Shown here piece after piece: positions 35,882-45,092 of a stretch of DNA of 64,000 nt. The position numbers and the translations under genes were made by a program. The stretch lies in the NCBI GenBank assembly GCA_045565995.1, contig JBJLEF010000005.1, positions 248,001 to 312,000 of the forward strand, read 5' to 3'. Numbering within the stretch: the first letter of the stretch is position 1; each line of letters starts with the position of its first letter. This DNA comes from UBA721 sp002705165. GTDB taxonomy: Bacteria > Planctomycetota > Planctomycetia > Pirellulales > Pirellulaceae. The notes under the pieces are model-generated. The model made no database searches, was not told the origin of the DNA, and was given only the letters and a program-made list of their open reading frames with translations.

Positions 35882-36892
35882 GTGTACGAAAACATTGCCT
35901 TGGTCGGAGCGACCGGTGCAGTAGGAACCATTGTACGTCAATTGCTAGACGAGCGGGACTTTCCCTTTAATACGATGCGATTCATCGCATCCAAACGCTC
36001 AGCAGGTACGAAACTGACATTCAAAGGTGAAGAGTACACAGTGGTAGAATTGGGACCTGATGCTTTTGCAGGAATCGACCTGATTATTGCCAGCACACCT
36101 GATGAAGTTGCCGCAGAACTGATCCCCTGGGCCAAAGCAGCGGGGGCTGTTGTGGTCGACGAAAGTGGGTTCCACCGCATGCTTCCTGAGGTTCCGCTGA
36201 TCGTCCCGGAAGTCAATCCTGAAGCGGCCAAGAATCACAACGGAATCATTGCCAGCCCCAACTGTTCAACGACTCAAATGGTCGTAGCGATGAAGCCTAT
36301 TCACGATGCTGCTCGAATTAAACGAGTGGTCGTCAGTACGTATCAGGCAACAAGTGGAGCAGGGCTCGCTGGAAATGTTGACCTCGAAGAAGGTACAAAA
36401 GCTGCCGCTAGCGGTGAAAACTACGAGTACAAAGCATTCTCCCACCCAATTGCTTTCAACCTAATTCCTCAAATTGGCTCACCAAAGCATGAGGGCTATA
36501 CGTCGGAAGAAATGAAGATGGTTTGGGAGACCCAAAAAATCTTCGATGATGAATCCATTCAGATTTGTCCCACTGCCATCCGAGTTCCTGTAGCCAACTG
36601 CCACAGCGAAAGCATTCTCGTGGAGACTGAACAAAAACTCACCGCGGAACAGGCTCGAGCATTGTTTCAGGCACAGGATGGAATCACGGTTGTCGACGAT
36701 CTCGATAACGGCATTTACCCGATGCCTAATAACAGCACCGGATCAGACGAAGTCTATATTGGACGCATCCGTGAAGACTTCACATCTCCAAACGGTATCG
36801 CATTCTGGTGCGTTAGCGACAACCTGCGTAAAGGTGCAGCAACAAATGCGGTTCAGATTGCAGAACTGCTGATCGCGCAATCTGTTGAATAG
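35882..36892 (+). CDS. asd: Aspartate-semialdehyde dehydrogenase
   Basis: Asd reduces aspartyl phosphate with NADPH on the way to lysine, diaminopimelate, methionine and threonine. The 336-residue protein has LVGATGAVG (NADP loop), SPNCSTTQMVVAM with the catalytic Cys, and TYQATSGAG. The GTG start is preceded by AGGAACG. It is followed 18 bases later by truA. Confidence 0.97.
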   Translation: MYENIALVGATGAVGTIVRQLLDERDFPFNTMRFIASKRSAGTKLTFKGEEYTVVELGPDAFAGIDLIIASTPDEVAAELIPWAKAAGAVVVDESGFHRMLPEVPLIVPEVNPEAAKNHNGIIASPNCSTTQMVVAMKPIHDAARIKRVVVSTYQATSGAGLAGNVDLEEGTKAAASGENYEYKAFSHPIAFNLIPQIGSPKHEGYTSEEMKMVWETQKIFDDESIQICPTAIRVPVANCHSESILVETEQKLTAEQARALFQAQDGITVVDDLDNGIYPMPNNSTGSDEVYIGRIREDFTSPNGIAFWCVSDNLRKGAATNAVQIAELLIAQSVE

Positions 36893-36910
36893 GAACTCTG
36901 GTTTATATCG

Positions 36911-37675
36911 ATGACAAAGCATACTTATCGAGGCAAGCTCGCTTACGATGGCACCAAGTATGCCGGCTGGCAGGTCCAACCCAATCAACGAACCATTCAG
37001 GGACTTATGGAAACCGCCGTCCATAACGTCACTGGCAAGGAAGTTAAAGTAATTTCCAGCGGTCGTACCGATGCCGGTGTCCATGCTCATGGGCAAGTCA
37101 TCTCCTTTAAGGTAGACAGTGAACACGCTCCCGACGTTTTGTGTCGAGCGATAAATGCCCATACACCATTCGATATCTATCTACGCAGCCTAGAAATCAC
37201 CCGGGACGACTTTCATCCCATCCGAGACGCTGTTAGCAAACGTTACCGGTACCTCATGCAACCCGGCCCGGTCATGGATCCACTCTCTCTGAAATACGCC
37301 TGGTCACACCCTAAAACGGTGGATTTGGATGCGATGTGTACAGCGGCAAATTATTTTATCGGAAAGCACGATTTTGCCAGCTTTGAAGCATCCAAAAGCG
37401 ATCGAAAAACGACGGTTCGAACTATTTTTTCTCTCAACCTAATGGAACATTATGCCCACGATGCCAGGTTTATTAAAATTGATATTCGGGCGGACGGATT
37501 TCTCTACAACATGGTTCGGAACATCGTAGGATCTTTAAGTCGGGTGGGAACCGGGAAACAAACACCTGAGTGGATCCTGGAAGTCTTTGCTGCCCGTGAC
37601 CGTAAACGAGCAGGGCAGACTGCACCGGCCGAAGGTCTTTATCTAATGGATGTCGATTACGGAGAAACCGAATAA
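36911..37675 (+). CDS. truA: tRNA pseudouridine38-40 synthase
   Basis: TruA converts uridines at positions 38-40 of the tRNA anticodon stem-loop. Seen: YDGTKYAGWQVQPN, the catalytic segment SSGRTDAGVHAHGQVISF with the Asp, KRYRYLM and FLYNMVRNIVG. 254 residues is normal for the family. It is probably co-transcribed with asd. Confidence 0.97.
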   Translation: MTKHTYRGKLAYDGTKYAGWQVQPNQRTIQGLMETAVHNVTGKEVKVISSGRTDAGVHAHGQVISFKVDSEHAPDVLCRAINAHTPFDIYLRSLEITRDDFHPIRDAVSKRYRYLMQPGPVMDPLSLKYAWSHPKTVDLDAMCTAANYFIGKHDFASFEASKSDRKTTVRTIFSLNLMEHYAHDARFIKIDIRADGFLYNMVRNIVGSLSRVGTGKQTPEWILEVFAARDRKRAGQTAPAEGLYLMDVDYGETE

Positions 37676-37713
37676 CATGTACACCAAATTGAATGTAGGT
37701 TAAAACCCTTCCT

Positions 37714-38889
37714 ATGAACGTTGTGCATATCATTACCCGAATGATTGTCGGTGGAGCGCAGGAAAACACGTTGCTCAACTGCATCGACTTGATCGAACAA
37801 TACGGAGACCAGGTTACGCTGATCACCGGCCCTTCCGAAGGTCCCGAAGGACAACTTCTGCAACGATTCAATCATCCTCAGCTGAGGATTGTCGAGGCCT
37901 CGGCACTCACACGAAATATCAAGCCCTGGCAGGACTGGAAAGCTTATCGTCAAATAAAGCAAATTTTGCGTGAGATTGAACCCAACGTGGTACATACGCA
38001 TAGCGCCAAAGCCGGCCTGCTGGGACGTCTCGCAGCCTGGAAACTCAAGATCCCCGCCGTCATCCATACCGTTCACGGAGCCCCATTTCATGCGTACCAG
38101 TCGAAATTGGCCCGAAATCTATTCGCCTGCTGTGAAAGGTACGCGGCCAAACGTTGCCACCGCCTACTTTGTGTAGCCGATGCTATGACAGATCTGATGG
38201 TCGAGGGCAGGGTGGCACCACGCAAGCAATTCACAACCGTCTACAGCGGAATGGAGATTGATGACTACCTACAAGCAAATCAATCTCGGAAACAAGTGCG
38301 TGAAGAATTCGGTTTTAGGGATGATGATATTGTTGTTGGGAAGATAGCCCGTCTATTTCGTCTCAAAGGCCATAAGTATCTGGTCGAAGCTGCCAAACTA
38401 GTAATAGCCCAAAACAAAAATATCCACTTTCTGCTAGTGGGCGACGGTGCGTTACGAGAAACTATCGAATCGCAAATCGAGGCAGGGGGGTTACAGAAAC
38501 ATTTTCACTTTACCGGTTTAGTACCTCCGACAGACGTGCCGAAGTATCTGGGAGCCATGGACATTCTGGCTCATACAAGTCTGCGAGAAGGATTGGCTCG
38601 TGCCTTGCCTCAGGCACTCCTCGCCGGCAAGGCTGTCATTAGTTTTGATATCGACGGGGCACGAGAAGTTTGCCTTACCGATAAGACTGGTATCTTAACG
38701 GCTCCCAAAGACGTCCAAGCACTTTCCCATGCCATTGTCCGTCTAGCAGAAGCGCCTGAGTTGCGTGAACAATTTGGCGCCACAGGGCGCGCCAAATGCC
38801 GTGAAATGTATTCTCATCAACGGATGACAGATCGCATCAGGTCTATCTACGAGGAAGTCCTCCAGAAGCATTTAAACAGTTCTGTTTAA
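37714..38889 (+). CDS. GT4 family glycosyltransferase
   Basis: A 391-residue GT-B glycosyltransferase. The N-terminal nucleotide-free half has THSAKAGLLGRLAAW and HTVHGAPFH; the donor-binding half has VGKIARLFRLKGHKYLVEA, FLLVGDGALRETIE and SLREGLARALPQALLAGK. The usual E-x7-E motif reads E-x7-Q here (EGLARALPQ), a substitution shared by a recognisable subgroup. Donor sugar and acceptor are unknown; such enzymes build cell-surface glycans or glycolipids. The stop codon sits inside a perfect palindrome (38867-38894). Confidence 0.93.
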   Translation: MNVVHIITRMIVGGAQENTLLNCIDLIEQYGDQVTLITGPSEGPEGQLLQRFNHPQLRIVEASALTRNIKPWQDWKAYRQIKQILREIEPNVVHTHSAKAGLLGRLAAWKLKIPAVIHTVHGAPFHAYQSKLARNLFACCERYAAKRCHRLLCVADAMTDLMVEGRVAPRKQFTTVYSGMEIDDYLQANQSRKQVREEFGFRDDDIVVGKIARLFRLKGHKYLVEAAKLVIAQNKNIHFLLVGDGALRETIESQIEAGGLQKHFHFTGLVPPTDVPKYLGAMDILAHTSLREGLARALPQALLAGKAVISFDIDGAREVCLTDKTGILTAPKDVQALSHAIVRLAEAPELREQFGATGRAKCREMYSHQRMTDRIRSIYEEVLQKHLNSSV

Positions 38890-38894
38890 ATGCT
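38867..38894. repeat. 13-bp perfect palindrome spanning the glycosyltransferase stop
   Basis: AGCATTTAAACAG (38867-38879) and CTGTTTAAATGCT (38882-38894) are perfect reverse complements with only two bases between, overlapping the last codons and the stop. There is no following T-run. Confidence 0.75.
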
Positions 38895-38958
38895 GTATAG
38901 CAAATAGTAGTTTCCGCGACGTTTGTTTTCTTGTACACTTCAGCCAATCATTTATCAT

Positions 38959-39005
38959 TTGCCAATGAGAGACTGTGGGGACGGAAATCATTGGCAATCT
39001 TTTCT
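38959..39005 (+). terminator. Possible terminator between glycosyltransferase and kinase genes
   Basis: TTGCCAATGA (38959-38968) pairs perfectly with TCATTGGCAA (38988-38997) around a 19-base loop and is followed by TCTTTTCT. The loop is long and the T-run is broken, so this could also be an operator for the kinase gene. Confidence 0.4.
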
Positions 39006-39034
39006 ACTAACACCAGAACTTCAGTGAGGCCACA

Positions 39035-39922
39035 GTGGGACACGGAAAAGACTTTATCGATCAGTATCGAATTATTCGCTTAATTCGCTCTGGTACAACC
39101 TGTCAGATTTTTGAAGCCGTCGATGGCAATACCAAACAGAAAGTAGCACTTAAGGTTTTGACGGCACAAGCTCGTCACAACAAAGTAGAACGCAAGTATC
39201 TACAACACGAATATGACATTGCCAGTAAACTGGATCACGAAAACGTCATCGAAGTCTATGGAGTACGTACGACTGGAAATGAACCTTATCTATCTCTTGA
39301 ATTTGGCCAGCAACTAAACCTCAAACAACGTTTGAGAGCGGATCAACATCTGATGGCCTATCGGGCGGATACAATCATTAAAACATCTGCTTTGGGCTTG
39401 GGGCATCTTCATGACCATCGCTGGGTTCATTGTGATGTCAAACCGGACAACTTTCTCGTGGATGACCAAGGATCGGCAAAGCTTATTGACTTTGCTCTCT
39501 GCCATCCATCACGCACAGGTTTTCTGACGAAGTTTGGGTTTGGACGACCGAAGGAAATTGCTGGAACTCGGAGCTATATGTCACCTGAACAAATTCGTCG
39601 ACAATCACTCGATATCCGTTCAGACATTTATGGCCTTGGCTGCATGTATTTCGAAATCGTAGCTGGCAAAGTCCCCTTTACCGGGACTTCGCCAGAAAAC
39701 CTGCTTTATAAACATCTGAATGCCAAGGCACCTCCGGCAAATACCATCAACAAAAACGTAACTCAGGAGTTTAGTGATTTAATCGAAGATATGCTTCGGA
39801 AAAAAAAAGAGCGACGGCCTGACAACCTACAGAAAGTACTAGGCCATCTTTCCGCGATCCGAATTTTTCGCAGTAAGCCACTGCATCCGTCTGAAATCGT
39901 ATCTAATGACGATGAAGGGTAA
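39035..39922 (+). CDS. Serine/threonine protein kinase-like protein with altered motifs
   Basis: A 295-residue Hanks-type kinase domain without a transmembrane segment. The ATP-binding Lys is K40 (VALKVL) and the catalytic loop reads HCDVKPDNF (132-140), so HRD becomes HCD while the catalytic Asp134 and the Asn are kept. The metal-binding DFG is DFA (152-154). The APE motif reads SPE. GTRSYMSPEQIRR marks the activation segment end. The GTG start has GAGG 5 bases before it. Non-RD kinases usually do not depend on activation-loop phosphorylation; DFA may weaken activity. Substrate unknown. accA follows 153 bases downstream. Confidence 0.88.
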   Translation: MGHGKDFIDQYRIIRLIRSGTTCQIFEAVDGNTKQKVALKVLTAQARHNKVERKYLQHEYDIASKLDHENVIEVYGVRTTGNEPYLSLEFGQQLNLKQRLRADQHLMAYRADTIIKTSALGLGHLHDHRWVHCDVKPDNFLVDDQGSAKLIDFALCHPSRTGFLTKFGFGRPKEIAGTRSYMSPEQIRRQSLDIRSDIYGLGCMYFEIVAGKVPFTGTSPENLLYKHLNAKAPPANTINKNVTQEFSDLIEDMLRKKKERRPDNLQKVLGHLSAIRIFRSKPLHPSEIVSNDDEG

Positions 39923-40075
39923 CGGCCGAGAACAACGAATAGACGTTTCAAGATCTCCTGTTAGTGTTTACTATAATGATTGTGAAACGAATTAGCTGAA
40001 TTACCCGGCTAAAAACAATGGCGGCGATAAAGAATCCGCTAAGGAAAACAAGCTTGGATATCCAAAGGAAAATCC

Positions 40076-41038
40076 ATGAGTAACGCGGGACCTGGCCTGG
40101 CATTTGAACAACCGATTTACGAGCTCGAGCAGGAATTAGGGTCTCTCGAGAGCGACGAAACTGGCAACGTCCAGTCCGCCAAAGTTCGTGATCTAAAGAA
40201 TCGCATCGCAGATGTCACTCGTGATATCTACACCAATTTATCACCCTGGGAAACGGTTCAGGTCGCTCGCCATCAAAACCGTCCGTACACCCGAGATTAT
40301 CTCAATTTGGTCTTCGACGAATTCGTCGAACTTCATGGAGATCGTAAGTTCGGTGACGATCGAGCGATGCTAACGGGTTTCGCAAAACTAAATGATCAGA
40401 AAGTCATGGTCATCGGACACCAAAAGGGTCGCACGGTGAAGGAGCGTACCGAGTGTTACTTTGGGTGTGCCCATCCTGAAGGGTATCGTAAGGCCATGCA
40501 AAAAATGCAATTGGCAGCCAAGTTTAATTTACCCGTTATCTGTTTCATTGATACCCCCGGAGCTTATCCGGGAATAGGCGCAGAAGAACGTGGACAGGCA
40601 TGGGTCATCGCTGAAAACATGTATGAGATGTCTCGCCTCGAAACGCCTATCATCTGCATCGTGATTGGCGAAGGCGGATCTGGTGGAGCACTGGGAATTG
40701 GAGTCGGTGACCGTGTGGCAATGTTGGAGCATAGTTATTACAGCGTGATCAGTCCGGAAGGTTGTGCTGGAATTCTCTGGAAAAGTCATGAGCACGCTTC
40801 AAAAGCGGCCGATGCATTGAAGTTTACATCCAAACATTTACCAAGTCTGGGCGTCGTCGACGACATCATTCCTGAACCTCTCGGTGGGGCTCATCGAGAT
40901 CATCAACAAATGGCCGTTCGGATTAAACAATACTTGCTAAAGAACGTGAAACAACTAGTGAACGATTCTGTCGAGGATTTACTTTCGAATCGCTACCAAA
41001 AATTTCGCGCGATGGGCAAGTTTCTCGAAGAAGCATAA
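40076..41038 (+). CDS. accA: Acetyl-CoA carboxylase carboxyltransferase subunit alpha
   Basis: AccA, together with AccD, moves carboxyl from biotin to acetyl-CoA to make malonyl-CoA, the first step of fatty acid synthesis. The 320-residue protein has FDEFVELHGDRKFGDD, CFIDTPGAYPGIGAEERGQA, GEGGSGGALGIGVGD and SPEGCAGILW, as expected. AAAGGAAA precedes the ATG. It is on the same strand as the kinase gene upstream but not obviously in one operon. Confidence 0.97.
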   Translation: MSNAGPGLAFEQPIYELEQELGSLESDETGNVQSAKVRDLKNRIADVTRDIYTNLSPWETVQVARHQNRPYTRDYLNLVFDEFVELHGDRKFGDDRAMLTGFAKLNDQKVMVIGHQKGRTVKERTECYFGCAHPEGYRKAMQKMQLAAKFNLPVICFIDTPGAYPGIGAEERGQAWVIAENMYEMSRLETPIICIVIGEGGSGGALGIGVGDRVAMLEHSYYSVISPEGCAGILWKSHEHASKAADALKFTSKHLPSLGVVDDIIPEPLGGAHRDHQQMAVRIKQYLLKNVKQLVNDSVEDLLSNRYQKFRAMGKFLEEA

Positions 41039-41100
41039 AACTTCCAACCGCTGACACGAAGACGGACAACTTCAGGCCAAGTTGAAGACAAAGCCTTGTT

Positions 41101-41130
41101 CATCAGCGTCTATCAGCGTCTATCAGCGTG
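41101..41130. repeat. Short tandem repeat (TATCAGCGTC-like)
   Basis: Three consecutive near-copies of the 10-mer ATCAGCGTCT (41102-41130, the last diverging to ATCAGCGTGA) lie in the intergenic region between accA and the next gene. Confidence 0.7.
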
Positions 41131-41302
41131 ACCGCTGTTATCGGTCCTATTCTCCCAAAAAGACGGGACATACAGGCTTTTACAGCCTATTCCCAACGTC
41201 CGATAATGTTTCTTATGTTCGGTTTGAGGTAACCCGTGTTTAATCTGGATTGTCCTACGGTGGTTACACTCGCGTTTCACGATTCACTACCCACCGTGTA
41301 AG

Positions 41303-43228
41303 ATGAATCTAACAAGTAACCGTTCATCTGTCTCACAAAACACTCCCCCGATGGTCCCCCGATTCTCAGCCAATTTCCAAATCGCTATGCCTGCATTATT
41401 GGTCAGCCTGATGGCTCTGGTCATCCTCACCGCCGGTTGCGACTCAAACAATCCGTCGCCAACTCAGATCGAACCGAAAACACCAAGTCCGTCGAATGCC
41501 GCTCAAGAAACGAACTCCGCTTCCTCCATCGAGCAGACTTTCAATAGCCCAAATTCAAGTTCCGAGCTTATCAGCCCTGAAGATAATCTACCAGAACCGA
41601 AAAGCAATCTACGATTTAGAACCTTGGAGACTGGACCGGATTTCGCCTACAAAAATGGTGAAGAAGCCGGCCACGTGACCATGGTCGAAACGCTCGGCGG
41701 TGGCGTCGCGTTATTGGACTATAACAATGATGGGCATCAAGATATTTTGTTAACTGGAGGAGGCACCTTTGGTGACGACAAAAAAGAAGCCACCCAAATC
41801 AGTGGTTACCCCCCTGCTCTCTATCAAAACAACGGCGACCTGACCTTTACTAATGTCACCCAATCAGCCGGGATCGATCGTGATGATTTCTATAGCCATG
41901 GAGCGATCACACAAGACTATGATAACGATGGGTTCACCGATCTGGTGATTACGGGCTACGGAGGTGTCCTTGTCTTCCACAACAACGGGGACGGAACCTT
42001 CGAGCAAGTCGCCGAACAGTTAAACCTTCCCACAAACATTTGGAGTGTCGGCGCGGCCTGGGGCGACATCGACAACGACGGCACGCTCGAACTCTACCTC
42101 GCTCAGTACATCGACTGGTCTTTTGCCAACCACCCGTTTTGTACCGGACGGGATCAAAGTTTCTTATCACAGAAAAAAGCCGATGATCGCCGTGACATCT
42201 GCTCGCCTCGTGACTTCGCCCCCCTCCCTGACTTCCTCCTCAAGTTCAATGAGCAGGGAACACTTATCGACATTTCTGAACAGGCGGGTATCAACAAAGC
42301 CGGGAAGGGCCTCGGTGTATTGATGGCGGATGTCGATTTGGATGGAGATCTCGACATCTACGTCACCAACGACACCGTTGCAAATTTTCTCTGGACGAAC
42401 CAGGGAGACGGAACCTTCCGGGAAACCGCAGCACTGTGTGGAGTAGGGTTCGACAACACAGGCAATGCCGACGGAAGTATGGGAATCGATATGGGCGACT
42501 TTAATATGGACGGGCTACCTGATCTGTTCGTCACCAACTTCCAAAATGAGCAATTTGCACTTTACAAGAATATTGGAAATGCACTGTTCCAACACGTGAG
42601 TACTGCCAGTGGCTTACTCAGTTTCCAAAGCGTCTACGTCGGCTGGGGAACCGCGTTTATGGACGCCGATCGTGATGGTGACGAAGACCTCTTCATAGCC
42701 AACGGGCACGTCAATCTCTATCCGTCCGACGCAACCATTGCCCAATGGCCCATCGCGTTGGAAAACATCGATAGTCGCTACGCCAAGGTCAATAAAAGTG
42801 TCGGTGACTACTTCACCACCGCACATAAAGGCCGGGGGATTGCATATGGCGACCTCGATAACGACGGCGATCTTGATCTGGTCTACTCTCATATCAACGA
42901 ACGCTGTAGCGTCTTAATCAACGAAACGGCTAACGAAAACCAGTGGCTTTCCCTACAACTTATCGGCAATCCAAGTAATCGAGCCGCCGTCGGCAGCGTG
43001 GTTACCCTGACAACAGACAAACAATTTCAGGTGCGACAGATCAAGGGTGGATCAAGCTATGCCTCGAGTAATGACTCACGTGTTTTCTTCGGTATTCCAC
43101 AAAATCAGATTATCCAGTCAATCCTAATCCGCTGGCCCGACGGGACGGAGCAGACGGTTCAATCCCCACAAGCCAACACTACGCAAACCATCATTCAGTC
43201 AACACCCAGCTTATCAAACTCTCTCTAA
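41303..43228 (+). CDS. CRTAC1-like VCBS/FG-GAP lipoprotein with ASPIC/UnbV C-terminus
   Basis: A 641-residue exported protein, probably a lipoprotein (LTAGC lipobox, Cys46 from the first ATG; internal ATGs nearer the hydrophobic segment could be the real start). A Ser/Pro/Thr-rich linker leads to repeats of the Ca-binding VCBS/FG-GAP type (DYNNDGHQDILLTGGG, DYDNDGFTDLVITGYGG, DIDNDGTLELYLAQ, DLDNDGDLDLVYSH), then an ASPIC/UnbV-like C-terminus (IRWPDGTEQTV). This family is abundant in Planctomycetes; role unknown, beta-propeller surface protein. A TPR lipoprotein gene follows 6 bases later. Confidence 0.92.
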   Translation: MNLTSNRSSVSQNTPPMVPRFSANFQIAMPALLVSLMALVILTAGCDSNNPSPTQIEPKTPSPSNAAQETNSASSIEQTFNSPNSSSELISPEDNLPEPKSNLRFRTLETGPDFAYKNGEEAGHVTMVETLGGGVALLDYNNDGHQDILLTGGGTFGDDKKEATQISGYPPALYQNNGDLTFTNVTQSAGIDRDDFYSHGAITQDYDNDGFTDLVITGYGGVLVFHNNGDGTFEQVAEQLNLPTNIWSVGAAWGDIDNDGTLELYLAQYIDWSFANHPFCTGRDQSFLSQKKADDRRDICSPRDFAPLPDFLLKFNEQGTLIDISEQAGINKAGKGLGVLMADVDLDGDLDIYVTNDTVANFLWTNQGDGTFRETAALCGVGFDNTGNADGSMGIDMGDFNMDGLPDLFVTNFQNEQFALYKNIGNALFQHVSTASGLLSFQSVYVGWGTAFMDADRDGDEDLFIANGHVNLYPSDATIAQWPIALENIDSRYAKVNKSVGDYFTTAHKGRGIAYGDLDNDGDLDLVYSHINERCSVLINETANENQWLSLQLIGNPSNRAAVGSVVTLTTDKQFQVRQIKGGSSYASSNDSRVFFGIPQNQIIQSILIRWPDGTEQTVQSPQANTTQTIIQSTPSLSNSL

Positions 43229-43234
43229 TATCTC

Positions 43235-44449
43235 ATGTCCCGTTTACTTCCCATTTCACTTCTCGTCGTCTGCATATTACAGGCAGGCTGTTCGTCTGAA
43301 CCGACTGTTGATGAATTACTCCAGCGGGGACGTAACGCGATCAAGGTGGAAGACTGGGAGTCGGTTCGCGAGATTAAAAACAAGCTGGCTAAACGTAAGG
43401 CTGCCCAGATCGAAACTCAGTTCCTGGAAGCCAATCTCTACATGAACGTATTGAATTACGATGCCGTCATGCAACGGGTTGGAGTCATCGCCAGCGACAA
43501 GCGAATTCGTGAAGACTGTATGATGCTTGCTGTTCACTGCTTCACGGCGATTCAGGATATGCCATCAGCGATGCGTACACTGGAAGAAATAGCCGCAGAA
43601 TTTCCGGACAACGTCGACACCCACCGCCTTCTCATCGCTAACTACTATGACTTCGGCGCACTCCAACAGGCCATGCGGCACAGCGAACGTGTTTCCGAAC
43701 TCGCACCCGAGGACCCCCGCCCCGACCGGCTCATGGGCTTGATCAGTAAAGACTTTGAAAAAAACGAATTGGCAATCACTCACTACCTCGAGTCTCTTCA
43801 ACGGGCAGAAACTGACTTAACATTTGATCAGGTAGATGAAATCCGAACGGAATTGGCCGAAGTCTATATCCGTCTGCGAAAGTATCAGGAAGCCAAGAAG
43901 CAACTCGAGCAGCTTTCCGCGGATGCTGCCCCATCAGTGCAGGCAACAGCCTTTGCCTATCGGGCGGAATGTGCCATGGCGCTGGGGGATTTCGTGGAAG
44001 CAGAACAATTGGTTCGTCAATGCATTCGCAAGGACCCCACCCTGCCCGACGGACAGCGAATTCTCGGTCTCCTTGCCATGCAAACGGGCAAGCCGGAGGA
44101 TGCTAAGCAGGCCCTTGAGAATGCCGCTCGACTTGACCCCGGGAATGACCGTGTATTCTTCCAATTATCCAACGTACTACGGCAACTAGGTCAAACCGAC
44201 GCCGCCGACGCAGCTTATAATAAACATCAACAAATCAAAACCTTAAAGCTGGAATACATTGAGCTAAACGTACAAGCAGCCCAGCAGACGGACAATGCCA
44301 GTGTCAGGGTGAGGATCGCGAGCATCGCCGAGCAACTCGGAGATTACCAAGCGGCCGTCAGTTGGTATCGCGGAGCCCTCGGCATCGACCCCGAAAACGA
44401 AAAAGCCCTTACTGGCATTCGCCGCGTCAGTGCCTCTCCACAACAGTAG
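43235..44449 (+). CDS. TPR-repeat lipoprotein
   Basis: A 404-residue protein with a lipoprotein signal (LQAGC, Cys19) followed by about ten TPR-like helical hairpins across residues ~25-400 (for example EDPRPDRLMGLISKDFEKNE and AARLDPGNDRVFFQLSNVLR). It begins 6 bases after the CRTAC1-like gene and is probably co-expressed; TPRs suggest it is a scaffold for that protein or its partners. Function unknown. Confidence 0.9.
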   Translation: MSRLLPISLLVVCILQAGCSSEPTVDELLQRGRNAIKVEDWESVREIKNKLAKRKAAQIETQFLEANLYMNVLNYDAVMQRVGVIASDKRIREDCMMLAVHCFTAIQDMPSAMRTLEEIAAEFPDNVDTHRLLIANYYDFGALQQAMRHSERVSELAPEDPRPDRLMGLISKDFEKNELAITHYLESLQRAETDLTFDQVDEIRTELAEVYIRLRKYQEAKKQLEQLSADAAPSVQATAFAYRAECAMALGDFVEAEQLVRQCIRKDPTLPDGQRILGLLAMQTGKPEDAKQALENAARLDPGNDRVFFQLSNVLRQLGQTDAADAAYNKHQQIKTLKLEYIELNVQAAQQTDNASVRVRIASIAEQLGDYQAAVSWYRGALGIDPENEKALTGIRRVSASPQQ

Positions 44450-44640
44450 ACAATGAGGACAACAATGCAAACGGTCCTGTTTTCCAACCACAAACCTTAG
44501 GATTCCCCGATAGAACCCTAGATTCTTCTAGTCACCAATGACTCGAATTTGTTAATGTTGTTCTGTTTCATGGTAGGTTCTTTCAACGCAACCTAAGAAC
44601 CTTCCCGATTCCTGCCAGACATTAAATAGATAGTTTACCA

Positions 44641-45081
44641 ATGCGAGTTGTTTTACAACGGGTCAGTCATGCCAGTGTTGCCGTCGCTCGAGAAGTGGTC
44701 GGGCAAATTGACTTAGGCTTACTAGCATTTGTTGGTATTGGCCCCGACGACACCTCGAAAGAGATACTCCAAATGTGCGATAAGATTGCAGGTTTGAGAA
44801 TCTTCGAAGACGAGAACGGTAAAATGAATTACAGCCTTCAGGATGTACAGGGAGAAATCCTCATCGTTAGCCAATTCACGCTTTGGGGTGATTGCCGTAA
44901 AGGGCGCCGCCCTAGTTTCACCGATGCCGCACCGCCAGAAATCGCCGAACCACTGTACGAGCAGTTTGTCACCGAAATGGCACTGCGGGGCGCACGAGTT
45001 GCCACCGGTTCATTCGGTGCCGACATGCAGGTAACTATTGTAAATGAAGGCCCCGTCACCATGCTTCTGGAATCCTGGTAG
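44641..45081 (+). CDS. dtd: D-aminoacyl-tRNA deacylase (D-Tyr-tRNA deacylase)
   Basis: DTD hydrolyses D-aminoacyl-tRNAs and so keeps D-amino acids out of protein. The 146-residue protein shows MRVVLQRVSHASV, the SQFTLWGDCRKGRRPSF active-site segment with the conserved Gln and Thr, and the NEGPVTMLLE cross-subunit GP-containing motif. Length is normal. It is followed 11 bases later by the CvpA-like gene. Confidence 0.97.
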   Translation: MRVVLQRVSHASVAVAREVVGQIDLGLLAFVGIGPDDTSKEILQMCDKIAGLRIFEDENGKMNYSLQDVQGEILIVSQFTLWGDCRKGRRPSFTDAAPPEIAEPLYEQFVTEMALRGARVATGSFGADMQVTIVNEGPVTMLLESW

Positions 45082-45092
45082 GAGGATCGTCG

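Noticed and set aside
41068..41085. Inverted repeat CAACTT/AAGTTG after accA
   Set aside because: Six base pairs with no T-run; not enough for a terminator.
44575..44602. Inverted repeat AGGTTCTT/AAGAACCT upstream of dtd
   Set aside because: Only 8 bp with a 12-base gap and no T-run; too weak to call a terminator or operator.
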